DNA of 64,000 nt from Bacteroidota bacterium (GTDB taxonomy: Bacteria > Bacteroidota > Bacteroidia > JAHEXY01), in assembly GCA_023251875.1 (NCBI GenBank), contig JAHEXY010000002.1:371591-435590 (forward strand). Reading direction: 5' to 3'. The notes under the pieces were generated by a model. That model worked only from the letters and a program-made list of their open reading frames with translations. It did no database searches and was not told the origin of the DNA. A program made the position numbers and the translations under genes. The first letter of the stretch is position 1. Every line of letters starts with the position of its first letter. Of this stretch, positions 36,931 through 46,891 are shown in pieces.

Positions 36931-38466
36931 TTACCCAGCCCAACCCTCTCTATCCAAACTTCTATACTGAATAGCTTCAGCTAAATGATTGGTTTCGATA
37001 TTGGCGCTTGAATCTAAATCAGCGATGGTGCGGGCAACTTTTAAAATTCGATCGTAAGCACGGGCAGATAAACCCAATTTATTCATGGCGGTTTTAAGCA
37101 TGTTAGTTCCCGCATCTGTAAGCTTACAAATTGAACGCAATTGTTTAGATGACATTTGTGCATTGCAATGCACGCCACTTTCTCCAAAGCGCTTGTGCTG
37201 AATTTCTCTTGCCTTTATTACACGAGCGCGAATGCTTTCGCTTTTTTCTGAACTACGATCAGAAGACAAATCATTAATAGAAACGGGAATAACTTCTACA
37301 TGCAAATCAATTCTATCTAAAAGTGGCCCTGAAATTTTATTCAAATATTTTTGTACAATACCCGGAGCGCAAACGCATTCCTTCTCAGGATGATTATAGT
37401 ATCCGCATGGGCATGGATTCATAGAAGCCACCAACATAAAACTGGCAGGATATTCAATACTAAATTTTGCGCGAGAAATAGTAACAACACGATCTTCCAA
37501 TGGTTGTCGCATTACTTCCAATACAGTTCTTTTAAATTCAGGCAATTCATCTAAAAATAAAACACCATTGTGTGCTAATGAAATTTCTCCCGGTTGCGGA
37601 AATCCACCGCCCCCGACTAACGCCACATCTGAAATGGTGTGGTGTGGAGAACGAAATGGTCGAGTGGTTACCAAGGAAGTACTCTTGCCAAGCTTGCCTG
37701 CCACAGAATGTATTTTTGTTGTTTCTAATGCTTCTTGCATTGCAAGTGGAGGAAGAATAGTGGGAAGCCTTTTTGCCAACATGGTTTTTCCTGCTCCTGG
37801 AGGTCCAATTAAAATAGCATTGTGCCCACCTGCGGCTGCAATTTCTAAAGCACGTTTAATATTTTCTTGCCCTTTTACATCGGCAAAATCAAATTCTGTG
37901 TTGTTTAGATTCGAATAAAATTCTGCTTCAATATTTATTTCTGTTTTTTCAAGAATGCCATCTTCATTAAAAAAATCAATTACTTGTTTTATATTTTCAG
38001 CAGCCAATACTTCAAGGCCAGTAACAACAGCAGCTTCTCTTGCATTTTGTTTGGGTATAATAATTCCTTTAAATCCGGCCTGTTTGGCATTTAATGCAAT
38101 AGGTAGCGCCCCTTTAATCGCTTGTAAATTACCATCCAGCGAAAGCTCTCCCATTATAATATAGTCACCAACCTTTTCTGATTTTATTTGTTCTGATGCG
38201 GCTAAAATTCCTACAGCCAAAGGCAAATCATAAGCAGATCCTTCTTTTCGAATATCGGCCGGAGCCATATTAATTACAATTTTTTTTCCTGGAATTTTAT
38301 AACCATTGTTTTTTAATGCCGCATCTATACGTTGTTGACTTTCTTTCACTGCACTATCCGGTAAACCCACCAAAAAAAAGTTTACGCCTTGACTAATGTT
38401 TACTTCAATAGTGATTGTGGTAGCATTAATGCCATAAACTGCACTGCCGTATGTTTTGACTAACAT
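36931..38466 (-). CDS. YifB/ComM-family Mg-chelatase-like AAA+ ATPase
   Basis: This 511-residue protein has an N-terminal Lon-like domain ([21 protein letters not shown]), a central AAA+ domain with Walker [16 protein letters not shown] near residue 220 and Walker [11 protein letters not shown], a Cys cluster ([15 protein letters not shown]) and a C-terminal Mg-chelatase domain ([21 protein letters not shown]). ComM, its best-studied relative, is a DNA branch-migration helicase that aids recombination of incoming DNA in transformation. The protein appears full length and intact. It stands alone upstream of the abiE operon. Confidence 0.93.
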   Translation of the reverse strand: MLVKTYGSAVYGINATTITIEVNISQGVNFFLVGLPDSAVKESQQRIDAALKNNGYKIPGKKIVINMAPADIRKEGSAYDLPLAVGILAASEQIKSEKVGDYIIMGELSLDGNLQAIKGALPIALNAKQAGFKGIIIPKQNAREAAVVTGLEVLAAENIKQVIDFFNEDGILEKTEINIEAEFYSNLNNTEFDFADVKGQENIKRALEIAAAGGHNAILIGPPGAGKTMLAKRLPTILPPLAMQEALETTKIHSVAGKLGKSTSLVTTRPFRSPHHTISDVALVGGGGFPQPGEISLAHNGVLFLDELPEFKRTVLEVMRQPLEDRVVTISRAKFSIEYPASFMLVASMNPCPCGYYNHPEKECVCAPGIVQKYLNKISGPLLDRIDLHVEVIPVSINDLSSDRSSEKSESIRARVIKAREIQHKRFGESGVHCNAQMSSKQLRSICKLTDAGTNMLKTAMNKLGLSARAYDRILKVARTIADLDSSANIETNHLAEAIQYRSLDREGWAG

Positions 38467-38808
38467 GTATCTTTAATTGGTTTGCAAAAATAACTATTTT
38501 ATTATCAATAAATAGACCTCCTTTAAAACATTAAAAGAGGAATGTATTTATCAACATAAATTTTCAACTAAAAAACAAGCAACACTATCTATTTTTTGAA
38601 TAGATCGAAAACAGGTAAAATAGGAATCGGTAGAAATTCCAAGATGAGAATGCTTAAATTATGGATGTTTTATTTACAATGCTCCTCCTCCGTCCTTTGA
38701 GAGAAGACTACCACCACTACACCATCACTTTCTTCAATACGGCAGCCATTGTTTTTCCAATTACCGCAGGAGATTCAACAACGTGAATGCCGCATTCTTT
38801 CATGATTT
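38467..38808. other. Intergenic region containing a sucD 3'-end fragment
   Basis: 342 bp between yifB and the RhuM gene, both on the minus strand. The left part is AT-rich with no ORF. 38681-38706 is a degenerate CTCCTCC/GAGAG stretch. From 38717 the sequence is a copy of the 3' end of sucD. Confidence 0.6.
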
Positions 38809-38824
38809 TCATTTTTGCTTCTGC
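38717..38824 (-). pseudogene. Duplicated sucD 3' end (108 bp)
   Basis: 38717-38824 matches 40758-40865, the end of the intact sucD, at an offset of 2041 bp. Only a handful of substitutions are seen, for example in CATCACTTTC versus CATCACCTTC. It encodes the final ~35 residues of SucD (KMKIMKECGIHVVESPAVIG and onward) with the stop in frame, but has no upstream part. It has the appearance of the outer attachment-site-like copy left when DNA carrying a sucD end integrated. The stop of the RhuM gene lies inside it. Confidence 0.9.
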
Positions 38825-39852
38825 CACTTATTTTTCAGTTTTCTTATCTCTTTATCAAAATCTGATTCCATTAATTTATCTTGAATAATACGGTATTTTT
38901 CATACTCATTTTCTGCAAGAGTTATTGCAACTTCATGTGAAACTTTGCCTTGGTGTTTCAAAATGGCTTCTTCGTTAAATTGTAAAAATGCATCTAGTTT
39001 TTGTATCCAATCTTTCATGAACATTACTACTCCTTTGAGCGCTTGGTTCTCTGCATAGTCAATATACATGTTCACAATTCTGTTTAATCCATCCAGTTCT
39101 TTTTCGTTTAAATAATTTTTGGCAATGCCAATGTCTGTTTTTCTTATACTTCCTTTAGGTGCATTCTTCCAGTTGCTTAAGCCCATATTTTCTTTAGACG
39201 CATCAACTCGTGCTGCTATTATTTCAGCAGCGGTTTGACCTGTTATTGCCCAATGCAATTTGTTTTGAACTGTGGCAAAAAAATCTTTAGTAGTTTGGGC
39301 ATTTACATTGTAATCAGTACTGCATTGTGAATAGATGTCTGTAATTTTTTGATAAAACCGCCTCTCACTTGAGCGGATATCACGAATGCGAGCCAGTTGC
39401 TCCTCAAAATAATCTTTACCAAAAATATTATTGGGGTTCTTTAGGCGCTCATCGTCCATAGTAAAACCTTTGATGATGTATTCTTTTAAAACTTGTGTTG
39501 CCCAAATACGAAATGCAGTTGCCTGGCTGCTATTTACTCTATAGCCTACGGATATAACAACATCTAAATTATAAAAATCAATATCTCTTGAAACCTCTCG
39601 CTTTCCTTCTGTTCGAACTGCTCGAATTTTTCGAGTAGTTGATAGTTCTATTAATTCGCCACTATTAAAAATTTCCTTTAAATGATACGTGATGGTATGC
39701 TCTTTAACGCCAAAAAGTTCAGCCATCATTTTTTGTGTTAGCCAAAGTGTTTCATCTTGGATAAATACTTCAAGCTTTACTTTACCATTGGGTGTGGTGT
39801 AAAGTAAAATTTCGTTGAAACCTTCTTTTGGAGGTATTTGTTTTTTGGGCAT
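38809..39852 (-). CDS. RhuM-family (virulence RhuM) protein
   Basis: This 347-residue protein matches the RhuM family named after a Salmonella pathogenicity-island gene. Diagnostic stretches are ILLYTTPNGKVKLEVFIQDE, LWLTQKMMAELFGVKEHTI (helix-turn-helix-like), NLDVVISVGYRVNSSQATAF and FRIWATQVLKEYIIKGFTMD. Members are scattered by horizontal transfer; their biochemical function is unknown. The last codons (QKQK and stop) are read from the duplicated sucD fragment, so this end was set by the insertion. It lies with a secreted protein gene between two copies of the sucD 3' end. Confidence 0.9.
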   Translation of the reverse strand: MPKKQIPPKEGFNEILLYTTPNGKVKLEVFIQDETLWLTQKMMAELFGVKEHTITYHLKEIFNSGELIELSTTRKIRAVRTEGKREVSRDIDFYNLDVVISVGYRVNSSQATAFRIWATQVLKEYIIKGFTMDDERLKNPNNIFGKDYFEEQLARIRDIRSSERRFYQKITDIYSQCSTDYNVNAQTTKDFFATVQNKLHWAITGQTAAEIIAARVDASKENMGLSNWKNAPKGSIRKTDIGIAKNYLNEKELDGLNRIVNMYIDYAENQALKGVVMFMKDWIQKLDAFLQFNEEAILKHQGKVSHEVAITLAENEYEKYRIIQDKLMESDFDKEIRKLKNKWQKQK

Positions 39853-39891
39853 TGCTTATTTTTCTAAGATTAACGGGTGCAATATAAATTG

Positions 39892-40707
39892 CTAATAATC
39901 TTTAAATTCTGCTTTGTCATCAACCTTAATGAACTCGTGATTTAAATAAGCTCGAGCACCAAACATACAGACAAAAGATACGTCTGCTTCCATTTTTACA
40001 CTTCTATCACCAAAGGTTATTTTAATAACACATTCATCTTCATCTTCTGATAAAGCTTCTCGATATTCATATATACTATCCTTTTTTATAGCAATTCCTT
40101 CGGCATAGGCTATATGATAGGTGGGACCACAAACTACCATTACTTGAAAATTAATTGAGTCTTGGCTTAATTCTTTTATAACAACGGAACCTCCATTAGA
40201 TGCAATTTCAATTTGAGGATTATTTTTCTCGAAAAAATAATCATTAATATAATACAATTCACTTTCATAAGTGCCAGAAAAGCTTTTTGATGTTTTTTCT
40301 GCATAATCTTTAAGGCTTTTAGCCGAGAGCAGATTTTTATCTCCGGACTTTATGCTTAAACTTACATCATAAGAAGTAGCGTCGGACACCCATTTCCCTG
40401 AAAAATTATCACCTATTCTTTCAAGGTAAAATGTGCCAGTATTTTCTTCGTTATAAAATTCTTCAATTTCAACGCATGGAGAAAAGATTTCTCCTTTGAT
40501 TGATAGGGACTCTTTTTTATTTTTATAATGGTATTTCCCTTCAAAAGTCCCTTCTTCCCAATTGTTATTTGATATAATTATTTCTATTGGAAACTTTCCA
40601 ATAGTTCCTTCTAATTTTAACTCGTTTTGATTTGCAAAGGTTTTATATGTTAATAATGTAATAAATAAGAAAATGCATTGACTGATAAATTTTCTGCCGT
40701 TTATCAT
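39892..40707 (-). CDS. Secreted protein of unknown function (sucD-island cargo)
   Basis: This 271-residue protein has a signal peptide (about 1-25, ending TFANQ) and a beta-rich body. Two sections look similar in style (FEGKYHYKNKKESLSIKG; FSGTYESELYYINDYF). There is no lipobox, T9SS domain or catalytic motif I recognise. It is acidic in the last third. It lies within the 1.9-kb segment between the two sucD 3' ends and is transcribed toward the RhuM gene with a 39-bp gap, so the two could be one operon. Confidence 0.7.
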   Translation of the reverse strand: MINGRKFISQCIFLFITLLTYKTFANQNELKLEGTIGKFPIEIIISNNNWEEGTFEGKYHYKNKKESLSIKGEIFSPCVEIEEFYNEENTGTFYLERIGDNFSGKWVSDATSYDVSLSIKSGDKNLLSAKSLKDYAEKTSKSFSGTYESELYYINDYFFEKNNPQIEIASNGGSVVIKELSQDSINFQVMVVCGPTYHIAYAEGIAIKKDSIYEYREALSEDEDECVIKITFGDRSVKMEADVSFVCMFGARAYLNHEFIKVDDKAEFKDY

Positions 40708-40757
40708 GCTCTAAATTTATTGTAAAATAAAAATTGTTGACTGCATAGAAAGATATC

Positions 40758-41639
40758 CTACACCATCACCTTCTTCAACACGGCAGCCATTGTTTTTCCA
40801 ATTACAGCAGGAGATTCAACAACGTGAATGCCGCATTCTTTCATGATTTTCATTTTTGCATCTGCAGTATCTTCGGCTCCGCCAACAATGGCTCCGGCAT
40901 GGCCCATGGTACGGCCTTTTGGAGCAGTACGGCCGGCAATAAATCCTACAACAGGTTTGGTTCCATTTTCTTTTACCCAACGTGCAGTATCAGCTTCCAT
41001 GCTTCCTCCAATTTCTCCAATCATAACTATACCTTCAGTTTCAGGATCGTTCATTAATAATTCTACCGCTTCTTTCATCGAGGTTCCAATAATGGGATCT
41101 CCTCCAATACCAATAGCCGTAGTAATTCCTAAACCGGCTTTTACAACTTGGTCAGCCGCTTCGTAAGTAAGTGTTCCTGATTTTGAAACTACTCCTATGC
41201 TTCCTTTTTTAAATACAAAGCCCGGCATAATGCCTACTTTGCATTCATCGGCAGTAATAATTCCCGGGCAATTTGGCCCAATCATTCTGCAAGCTTTTCC
41301 TTTTAAATATTCTTTCACCTTTACCATATCCTTTACAGGAATACCTTCAGTAATGGTTACAATCACTTTTATTCCTGCTTCGGCAGCTTCCATAATAGCA
41401 TCGGCTGCAAATGCAGGTGGTACAAATATGATGGAAACTTCAGCGCCTGCTTTTTGAACAGCATCGTAAACGGTATTAAATACAGGTTTTCCTAAATGCG
41501 TTTCTCCCCCTTTGCCCGGTGTTACACCTCCTACTACATTGGTTCCGTAGGCAATCATTTGTTCTGCATGAAAAGAACCTTCTTTACCTGTAAAGCCTTG
41601 TACAATTACTTTCGATTTTTTGTTTACCAGTACACTCAT
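40758..41639 (-). CDS. sucD: Succinyl-CoA synthetase, alpha subunit
   Basis: This 293-residue protein is full length. The alpha subunit binds CoA and carries the phosphorylated histidine in the interconversion of succinyl-CoA and succinate with ADP or GDP (TCA cycle). Features include VQGFTGKEGSFHAEQMIAYG, the CoA-site region GKGGETHLGKPVF, GPNCPGIITADECKVGIMPG and the active-site His in RTMGHAGAIVGG. The beta subunit gene is not nearby. Its final 108 bp are repeated 2 kb downstream behind a two-gene insert. The start is preceded by long AACAACTA tandem repeats. Confidence 0.96.
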   Translation of the reverse strand: MSVLVNKKSKVIVQGFTGKEGSFHAEQMIAYGTNVVGGVTPGKGGETHLGKPVFNTVYDAVQKAGAEVSIIFVPPAFAADAIMEAAEAGIKVIVTITEGIPVKDMVKVKEYLKGKACRMIGPNCPGIITADECKVGIMPGFVFKKGSIGVVSKSGTLTYEAADQVVKAGLGITTAIGIGGDPIIGTSMKEAVELLMNDPETEGIVMIGEIGGSMEADTARWVKENGTKPVVGFIAGRTAPKGRTMGHAGAIVGGAEDTADAKMKIMKECGIHVVESPAVIGKTMAAVLKKVMV

Positions 41640-41735
41640 AGTTTAGTTGTTGGTTGTTCGTTGTTCGTTATTAGTTATAAGTTATTAGTTGTTAGTTGTT
41701 AGTTGTTAGTTGTTAGTTGTTAGTTGTTTTGAAAT
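41640..41735 (-). repeat. Heptamer tandem repeat forming the sucD leader
   Basis: In the sense of sucD this is a run of AACAACT/AACTAAC heptamers (about six near-perfect copies at 41694-41730), degenerating to AATAACG and AACAACC units and ending AACTAAACT directly before the ATG. The tract has almost no G on the sense strand. Slippage could change its length and hence expression. Confidence 0.75.
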
Positions 41736-41822
41736 TTGCAAGCAAAAAAATAATCTAGGAAATTACTACTCCTGAAGATAACATCAAATATTTTGCTAGA
41801 CTATATTTTATTTTTTCAGCCA

Positions 41823-42212
41823 TTATGCAGCAATGGGTAAATAAATAGTTTGATTTATTCTTTGAAACTCTTTTTCTCTAACAACAGAACTTAAATATTT
41901 ATTTTCTGCAAGCATGTGGTCCAAAAACGGTTGTTGGTACTTAATCGTTTTTCCTTTCCCGCTCAATTTACAACCTAAATTTTTAAGTACGCTCTTAAGC
42001 GTTGCTTTATTTAAAGTATACTGCAAAAACGCTTCTAATGCAATGTTAAACGATTCTTTTGCTTCACGATTATTTTTTCCATAACCACTCAAATCAAGAG
42101 CAGGCGAATAATAAATAATTACGCCATCTTCTTCAAAAGTTAACAATGATAATTGCACCTCAATTTGAGAAGTATTGCTTCTAAATGTACCGCCATACTG
42201 AACTTTTGCCAT
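41823..42212 (-). CDS. HicB-like orphan protein
   Basis: This 129-residue protein's middle section resembles the HicB fold: LSLLTFEEDGVIIYYSPALDLSGYGKNNREAKESFNIALEAFLQYTL, with the DLSGYG strand in the position of DLPGCG. A basic C-terminal part follows (KYQQPFLDHMLAENKYLSSVV). No HicA-like partner adjoins it, so it is either an orphan antitoxin-like protein or a stand-alone family sharing the fold. It lies between aconitase and sucD, with CATTATGC at both its own stop (41821-41828) and the aconitase stop (42264-42271). Confidence 0.7.
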   Translation of the reverse strand: MAKVQYGGTFRSNTSQIEVQLSLLTFEEDGVIIYYSPALDLSGYGKNNREAKESFNIALEAFLQYTLNKATLKSVLKNLGCKLSGKGKTIKYQQPFLDHMLAENKYLSSVVREKEFQRINQTIYLPIAA

Positions 42213-42265
42213 ATAATAAATTTATATTGTAAGTAATCTATTGTTTTTAATTAAAGTGTGAATCA

Positions 42266-44533
42266 TTATGCCTTTACATTGGCTCTAATAATATTTAATG
42301 CGCCACCCGCTTTAAACCATTCAATTTGTTGTTCGTTATAAGTATGGTTGGCTTTGATTTCATCTTTGCTTCCATCGGCATGGTTAAATACCAATGTTAA
42401 AGGAATGCCTGGTGCAAAAGAATTTAATCCAACAATATCAATCGTATCGTCTTCTTTTATTTTTTCGTAATCAGCTTTGTTAGCAAAGGTAAGTCCTAAC
42501 ATACCTTGTTTTTTTAAATTGGTTTCGTGAATACGAGCAAATGATTTTACCAATACCGCACGTACACCTAAATGGCGTGGCTCCATAGCAGCATGCTCAC
42601 GTGAAGAGCCTTCTCCGTAATTTTCATCTCCTACTACAATTGAACCAATATGTTTGGCTTTGTATGCACGTTGTACTTTGGGTACAGATTCATAAGCACC
42701 GGTTAATTGATTTTTTACGCTGTCGGTTTTTTCATTGAAAGAGTTTACGGCACCAATCAACATATTATTAGAGATATTATCTAAATGTCCACGGTATTTT
42801 AACCATGGGCCAGCCATTGAAATATGATCTGTTGTACATTTTCCTTTGGCTTTAATCAATAATTTTAATCCTTTTAAGTCGATGCCTTCCCATGCAGCAA
42901 AAGGATCGAGTAATTGCAAACGATCTGATGTTGGAGAAACTTTTACTTCTACTTTGCTGCCATCGGCAGCCGGGGCTTGAAATCCTGCATCTTCAACAGC
43001 AAATCCTTTTTTAGGTAATTCATCTCCTGTTGGAGCATCTAATTTTACTTTTTCTCCTTTTTCGTTGGTTAAATAATCAGTAAGCGGGTTAAAAGTTAAA
43101 TCTCCTGCAATGGCCATTGCCGTTACCATTTCAGGCGATGCAACAAATGCATACGTATTAGGATTTCCGTCTGCACGTTTGGCAAAATTTCTATTGAACG
43201 AATGAATAATGGTATTTTTTTCTTGTTTTTCAGCCCCCATTCTATCCCACATTCCAATGCAAGGCCCACAAGCATTGGTGAACACTTTCGCTCCAATTTG
43301 ATCAAACACATCTAAAAAACCATCACGTTTAATAGTATAGCGAATTTGTTCTGAACCTGGATTAATTAAATATTCGGCTTTTGCTTTTAAATTTTTTGAT
43401 GCTACTTGTTTTGCCAAACTTACTGCGCGAGAAATATCCTCATAAGAGGAGTTGGTACAAGAACCTAGTAAACCAACAGATATTTTTAATGGCCATCCGT
43501 TTTTAGTAGCAACCTCCTTTAATTTAGAAATTGGAGTAGCTAAATCAGGCGTAAATGGTCCATTTACATGTGGTTCTAATTCTGATAAATTAATTTCAAT
43601 TACTTGATCAAAATATTTTTCAGGATTTGCATATACATCAGCATCTCCAGTTAAATGTTCTTTTACAGTATTTGCTAATTCAGCTACATCAGCCCTACCG
43701 GTAGCTTTTAAATAACGTTCCATCGAAGCATCGTAGCCAAATGTAGAAGTAGTAGCACCAATTTCTGCACCCATATTACAAATGGTTCCTTTACCTGTAC
43801 AGCTCATAGAAGTTGCACCTTCGCCAAAATATTCTACAACTGCATCGGTTCCGCCTTTTACAGTTAAGATGCCTGCTACTTTTAATATTACATCTTTAGG
43901 AGCTGTCCAACCATTTAATTTACCTGTCAGTTTTACGCCAATTAATTTTGGCATTTTTAATTCCCAAGCCAAGCCTGCCATTACATCGCAAGCATCAGCT
44001 CCACCAACACCAATAGCAATCATTCCCAAACCGCCTGCATTTACGGTATGCGAATCGGTGCCAATCATCATTCCTCCAGGAAATGCATAATTTTCTAACA
44101 CTACTTGATGAATAATGCCTGCGCCCGGTTTCCAAAAACCAATACCGTATTTATTAGAAACACTTCCTAAAAAATCAAATACTTCTTTGCTTTCTTTTGT
44201 TGCAAAAGCTAAATCAGTTGCAGCACCTTCTTTTGCTGTAATTAAGTGGTCGCAATGAACGGTTGAAGGAACAGCTACTTTAGAACGGCCTGATTGCATA
44301 AATTGCAATAATGCCATTTGAGCAGTTGCATCTTGCATGGCAACACGATCAGGAGCAAAATCAACATAAGATTTTCCTCTTTGAAAATTTTCTAATTTTT
44401 GATCGATATGTAAATGGGAGTAAAGAATTTTTTCTGTTAGAGTAAGAGGGCGATTTAAAAGTTTTCGTGCATTACTTATGCGTGAAGGCATATTTGCGTA
44501 TAACGCTTTAATCATTTCAATATCAAAAGCCAT
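42266..44533 (-). CDS. acn: Aconitate hydratase
   Basis: This 755-residue aconitase is of the mitochondrial-like type. It isomerises citrate to isocitrate through cis-aconitate using a [4Fe-4S] cluster. The cluster cysteines are in [14 protein letters not shown] and [12 protein letters not shown]. Other conserved blocks are [21 protein letters not shown] and, in the swivel domain, [20 protein letters not shown]. It is close to sucD on the same strand, so TCA enzymes are loosely grouped. The gene diverges from the ATP synthase cluster; the 197 bp between them carry both promoters. Confidence 0.95.
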   Translation of the reverse strand: MAFDIEMIKALYANMPSRISNARKLLNRPLTLTEKILYSHLHIDQKLENFQRGKSYVDFAPDRVAMQDATAQMALLQFMQSGRSKVAVPSTVHCDHLITAKEGAATDLAFATKESKEVFDFLGSVSNKYGIGFWKPGAGIIHQVVLENYAFPGGMMIGTDSHTVNAGGLGMIAIGVGGADACDVMAGLAWELKMPKLIGVKLTGKLNGWTAPKDVILKVAGILTVKGGTDAVVEYFGEGATSMSCTGKGTICNMGAEIGATTSTFGYDASMERYLKATGRADVAELANTVKEHLTGDADVYANPEKYFDQVIEINLSELEPHVNGPFTPDLATPISKLKEVATKNGWPLKISVGLLGSCTNSSYEDISRAVSLAKQVASKNLKAKAEYLINPGSEQIRYTIKRDGFLDVFDQIGAKVFTNACGPCIGMWDRMGAEKQEKNTIIHSFNRNFAKRADGNPNTYAFVASPEMVTAMAIAGDLTFNPLTDYLTNEKGEKVKLDAPTGDELPKKGFAVEDAGFQAPAADGSKVEVKVSPTSDRLQLLDPFAAWEGIDLKGLKLLIKAKGKCTTDHISMAGPWLKYRGHLDNISNNMLIGAVNSFNEKTDSVKNQLTGAYESVPKVQRAYKAKHIGSIVVGDENYGEGSSREHAAMEPRHLGVRAVLVKSFARIHETNLKKQGMLGLTFANKADYEKIKEDDTIDIVGLNSFAPGIPLTLVFNHADGSKDEIKANHTYNEQQIEWFKAGGALNIIRANVKA

Positions 44534-44669
44534 AATAAATGAAGTTTAAAGTAAGGTTTGTAATTCGATTGCAATGTAAACATTTTTGAAAGCCTTTGAA
44601 AAGGAGAGACTATATTTTTTCGTTACAAATAGGCCTTCTTAGGTATTCGAATTTTATCATCTCATTGCT

Positions 44670-44699
44670 TTTGTAGTTTGTATTAAATGCGTATCTTTG
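44670..44699 (+). promoter_or_regulatory. Promoter of the ATP synthase cluster
   Basis: A -33 TTTG (44670-44673), an 18-bp spacer and a -7 TATCTTTG (44692-44699) give one of the best matches in the window to the Bacteroidota promoter consensus. The atpB ATG follows 31 bp after the -7 box. Confidence 0.7.
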
Positions 44700-44730
44700 C
44701 ACCGCGAAATAAATTTTGTATCGAAAACGA

Positions 44731-45882
44731 ATGAAATCTACCAATCTTTATAAGGCGATAACCTGCATAATTCTTACTGTTTTAAGCTTTAGTCGTCCTG
44801 TTTTTTCATATGCTGATGATCCTGAAAGTGCTGCTCATGTTAATATGGATAGTTTAGCGGAAGCTGCAAAAGTAAGTATTGAAAAGAAAAGCTTTGATGC
44901 CGGTAAAATGATTATTGGCCACGTAATAGATGCGCATGAGATTCATTTTTTTACTTTAAATGAGAATACTCCAGATGAACATAATGTTGTTCTCTTTTTA
45001 CCGGTTATTATTTACTCAGAAAAAGGCTTAGATGTTTTTAGTTCTTCAAATTTTGAGAATGAATTTACGCATGAAGAGCAAGCGTATACTAGTGAAAAAA
45101 CAGGTTTGACATACAAAATGGAAGAGGGACATATTCTTGCAGAAGATGGTACCAAGCTTTATGATATTTCTATTACCAAAACTGTAGCAGGAATGTTTTT
45201 AGGCATATTTATTATGTTCCTTGTGTTTTTGAGCATTGCAAAAGCATATAAAAATGGCGTTGGAAAAGCTCCAAAAGGTTTGCAATCTTTGGTTGAGCCT
45301 TTAATTTTATTTGTTCGTGATGAGGTTGCAAAGCCATCTATTGGCCCTAAATATGAAAAATATGTTCCGTATTTATTGTCCATTTTCTTTTTCATACTTA
45401 TTAATAATTTATTAGGGCTTATACCTTTTATCGGAGGCTTAAATATTACAGGAAATATTGCAGTTACAATGGTATTAGCAGTGTTTACTTTTATTATAAC
45501 AACCTTTACTGCCAATGGAAATTATTGGAAACATATTGTTGCAACTCCGGGAGCTCCTGTATGGTTACTTCCCTTATTAATTCCTATAGAAATTATGGGC
45601 GTTTTTCTTAAGCCTTTTATTTTAATGCTGCGTCTTTTTGCAAACATAACAGCAGGACACATAATTATTCTTGCATTCTTTAGTCTCATTTTTATTTTCG
45701 CCAATTTATATGGCCCAATTGCAGGGTATGGTGTTTCTGTACTTTCATTAGCTTTTACCATATTCATGAATTGCTTGGAATTGCTCGTGGCTTTTTTACA
45801 GGCGTATGTATTTACACTTTTATCTGCTTTGTATTTTGGTTCAGCAATAGAGGAACATCATCATGCAGCAGAGCATCATTAA
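44731..45882 (+). CDS. atpB: F1Fo ATP synthase subunit a
   Basis: About 383 residues from the ATG at 44731; a TTG five codons upstream is less likely. The protein has an unusually long N-terminal part compared with the ~270-residue E. coli subunit: a signal-like helix (1-30) and a His/acid-rich periplasmic section, as in other Bacteroidota. The membrane core has the essential Arg in MLRLFANITAGHII and the proton-channel helices MNCLELLVAFLQAYVFTLLS. Subunit a forms the half-channels that drive the c ring. It ends in a His-rich tail (EEHHHAAEHH). It is the first gene of the atpBEFHAG cluster. Confidence 0.94.
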   Translation: MKSTNLYKAITCIILTVLSFSRPVFSYADDPESAAHVNMDSLAEAAKVSIEKKSFDAGKMIIGHVIDAHEIHFFTLNENTPDEHNVVLFLPVIIYSEKGLDVFSSSNFENEFTHEEQAYTSEKTGLTYKMEEGHILAEDGTKLYDISITKTVAGMFLGIFIMFLVFLSIAKAYKNGVGKAPKGLQSLVEPLILFVRDEVAKPSIGPKYEKYVPYLLSIFFFILINNLLGLIPFIGGLNITGNIAVTMVLAVFTFIITTFTANGNYWKHIVATPGAPVWLLPLLIPIEIMGVFLKPFILMLRLFANITAGHIIILAFFSLIFIFANLYGPIAGYGVSVLSLAFTIFMNCLELLVAFLQAYVFTLLSALYFGSAIEEHHHAAEHH

Positions 45883-45905
45883 TGGATTTTATTAATTTTT
45901 TATAA

Positions 45906-46166
<261 letters not shown>

Positions 46167-46183
46167 GCAAGCAAGACAAAAAA

Positions 46184-46213
46184 ATATATCTCAGCGGTTG
46201 GCTGAGGTATATT
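46184..46213 (+). terminator. Intercistronic hairpin after atpE
   Basis: ATATATCTCAGC (46184-46195) pairs with GCTGAGGTATAT (46201-46212) around GGTTG and is followed by a T-rich stretch. Inside a cluster that must continue to atpF, it more likely acts as a partial terminator or RNA-stability element than as a full stop. Confidence 0.6.
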
Positions 46214-46220
46214 TTAAAAT

Positions 46221-46254
46221 ACCTCTCCCCAACCCTCTCCAAAGGAGAGGGAGG
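46221..46254. repeat. CTCTCC/GGAGAG palindromic repeat, atpE-atpF gap
   Basis: ACCTCTCCCCAACCCTCTCC followed by AAAGGAGAGGGAGG; the second CCCTCTCC pairs with GGAGAGGG. Nearly identical copies lie at 46800-46834 and 59121-59154, all in the same orientation relative to the genes. Confidence 0.8.
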
Positions 46255-46303
46255 AAAGGCGTCAAAAAAACAAAATAATTACTCATAATAAAAAATAAAT
46301 ATT

Positions 46304-46798
46304 ATGGATTTAATAGTACCTGGTTTTGGTTTAGTTGTTTGGTCAACCATTTCATTTTTAGCTGTATTTTTCTTACTAAAAGCATTTGCTTGGGGACCTA
46401 TTCTTACATCTATTAAAGAAAGAGAAACCTCCATTGAAACAGCTTTGGCTTCGGCTGAAAAAGCAAAACAAGAAATGGCTGCGCTTACCGCAGGTAACGA
46501 AAAATTATTGCAACAAGCAAAAATTGAACGCGATGCTATTTTAAAAGAAGCTCGTGAAGCAAAAGATGCCATTATTGCCGAAGCTAAAAACAAAGCAAGT
46601 GTTGAAGCTAATAAATTAGTTACAACAGCTAGAGAAACCATTAAGAATGAAACATTGGCTGCCGTTACGGAATTGAAAAACCAAGCTGCCGGTTTAGCAA
46701 TTGAAATAAGTGAAAAATTCTTGAGAGGGAAATTAAAAGAAGAAGAGAGACAAAAAGTGTTGATGGGAGAATTACTTGATGAAATAAGTGCAAATTAA
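46304..46798 (+). CDS. atpF: F1Fo ATP synthase subunit b
   Basis: This 164-residue protein has one N-terminal membrane helix (LVVWSTISFLAVFFLLKAFAW) followed by a long charged alpha-helical stalk, largely coiled coil, that connects Fo to F1 as the peripheral stator. Length is normal. It lies between two copies of the same palindromic repeat (46221-46254 and 46800-46834). These separate it from atpE and atpH by about 138 bp on each side, wider gaps than usual for an atp operon. Confidence 0.95.
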   Translation: MDLIVPGFGLVVWSTISFLAVFFLLKAFAWGPILTSIKERETSIETALASAEKAKQEMAALTAGNEKLLQQAKIERDAILKEAREAKDAIIAEAKNKASVEANKLVTTARETIKNETLAAVTELKNQAAGLAIEISEKFLRGKLKEEERQKVLMGELLDEISAN

Positions 46799-46799
46799 G

Positions 46800-46834
46800 A
46801 CCTCTCCCCAGCCCTCTCCGAAGGAGAGGGAGAA
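46800..46834. repeat. CTCTCC/GGAGAG palindromic repeat, atpF-atpH gap
   Basis: Same family as 46221-46254, with G in place of A at two sites (CCAGCCCTCTCCGAAGGAG). It begins one base after the atpF stop. Confidence 0.8.
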
Positions 46835-46891
46835 AGCAGAGAGTAAAGCGAAGTAGAAATTTTATAATGAAAATTGAAAAAGTTTGGTAGT

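Noticed and set aside
37568-37918. 116-codon plus-strand ORF inside yifB
   Set aside because: Antisense of the AAA+ domain; repetitive Cys/Pro/Ala composition typical of antisense reading.
41640-41735. Heptamer tract as a CRISPR array
   Set aside because: Seven-base units without spacers; simple tandem repeat in a leader, not CRISPR.
41821-42271. CATTATGC direct repeat (41821-41828 and 42264-42271) as a fourth 3'-end duplication around the HicB-like gene
   Set aside because: Only 8 bp, overlapping two ordinary stop codons; too short to separate from chance in AT-rich DNA.
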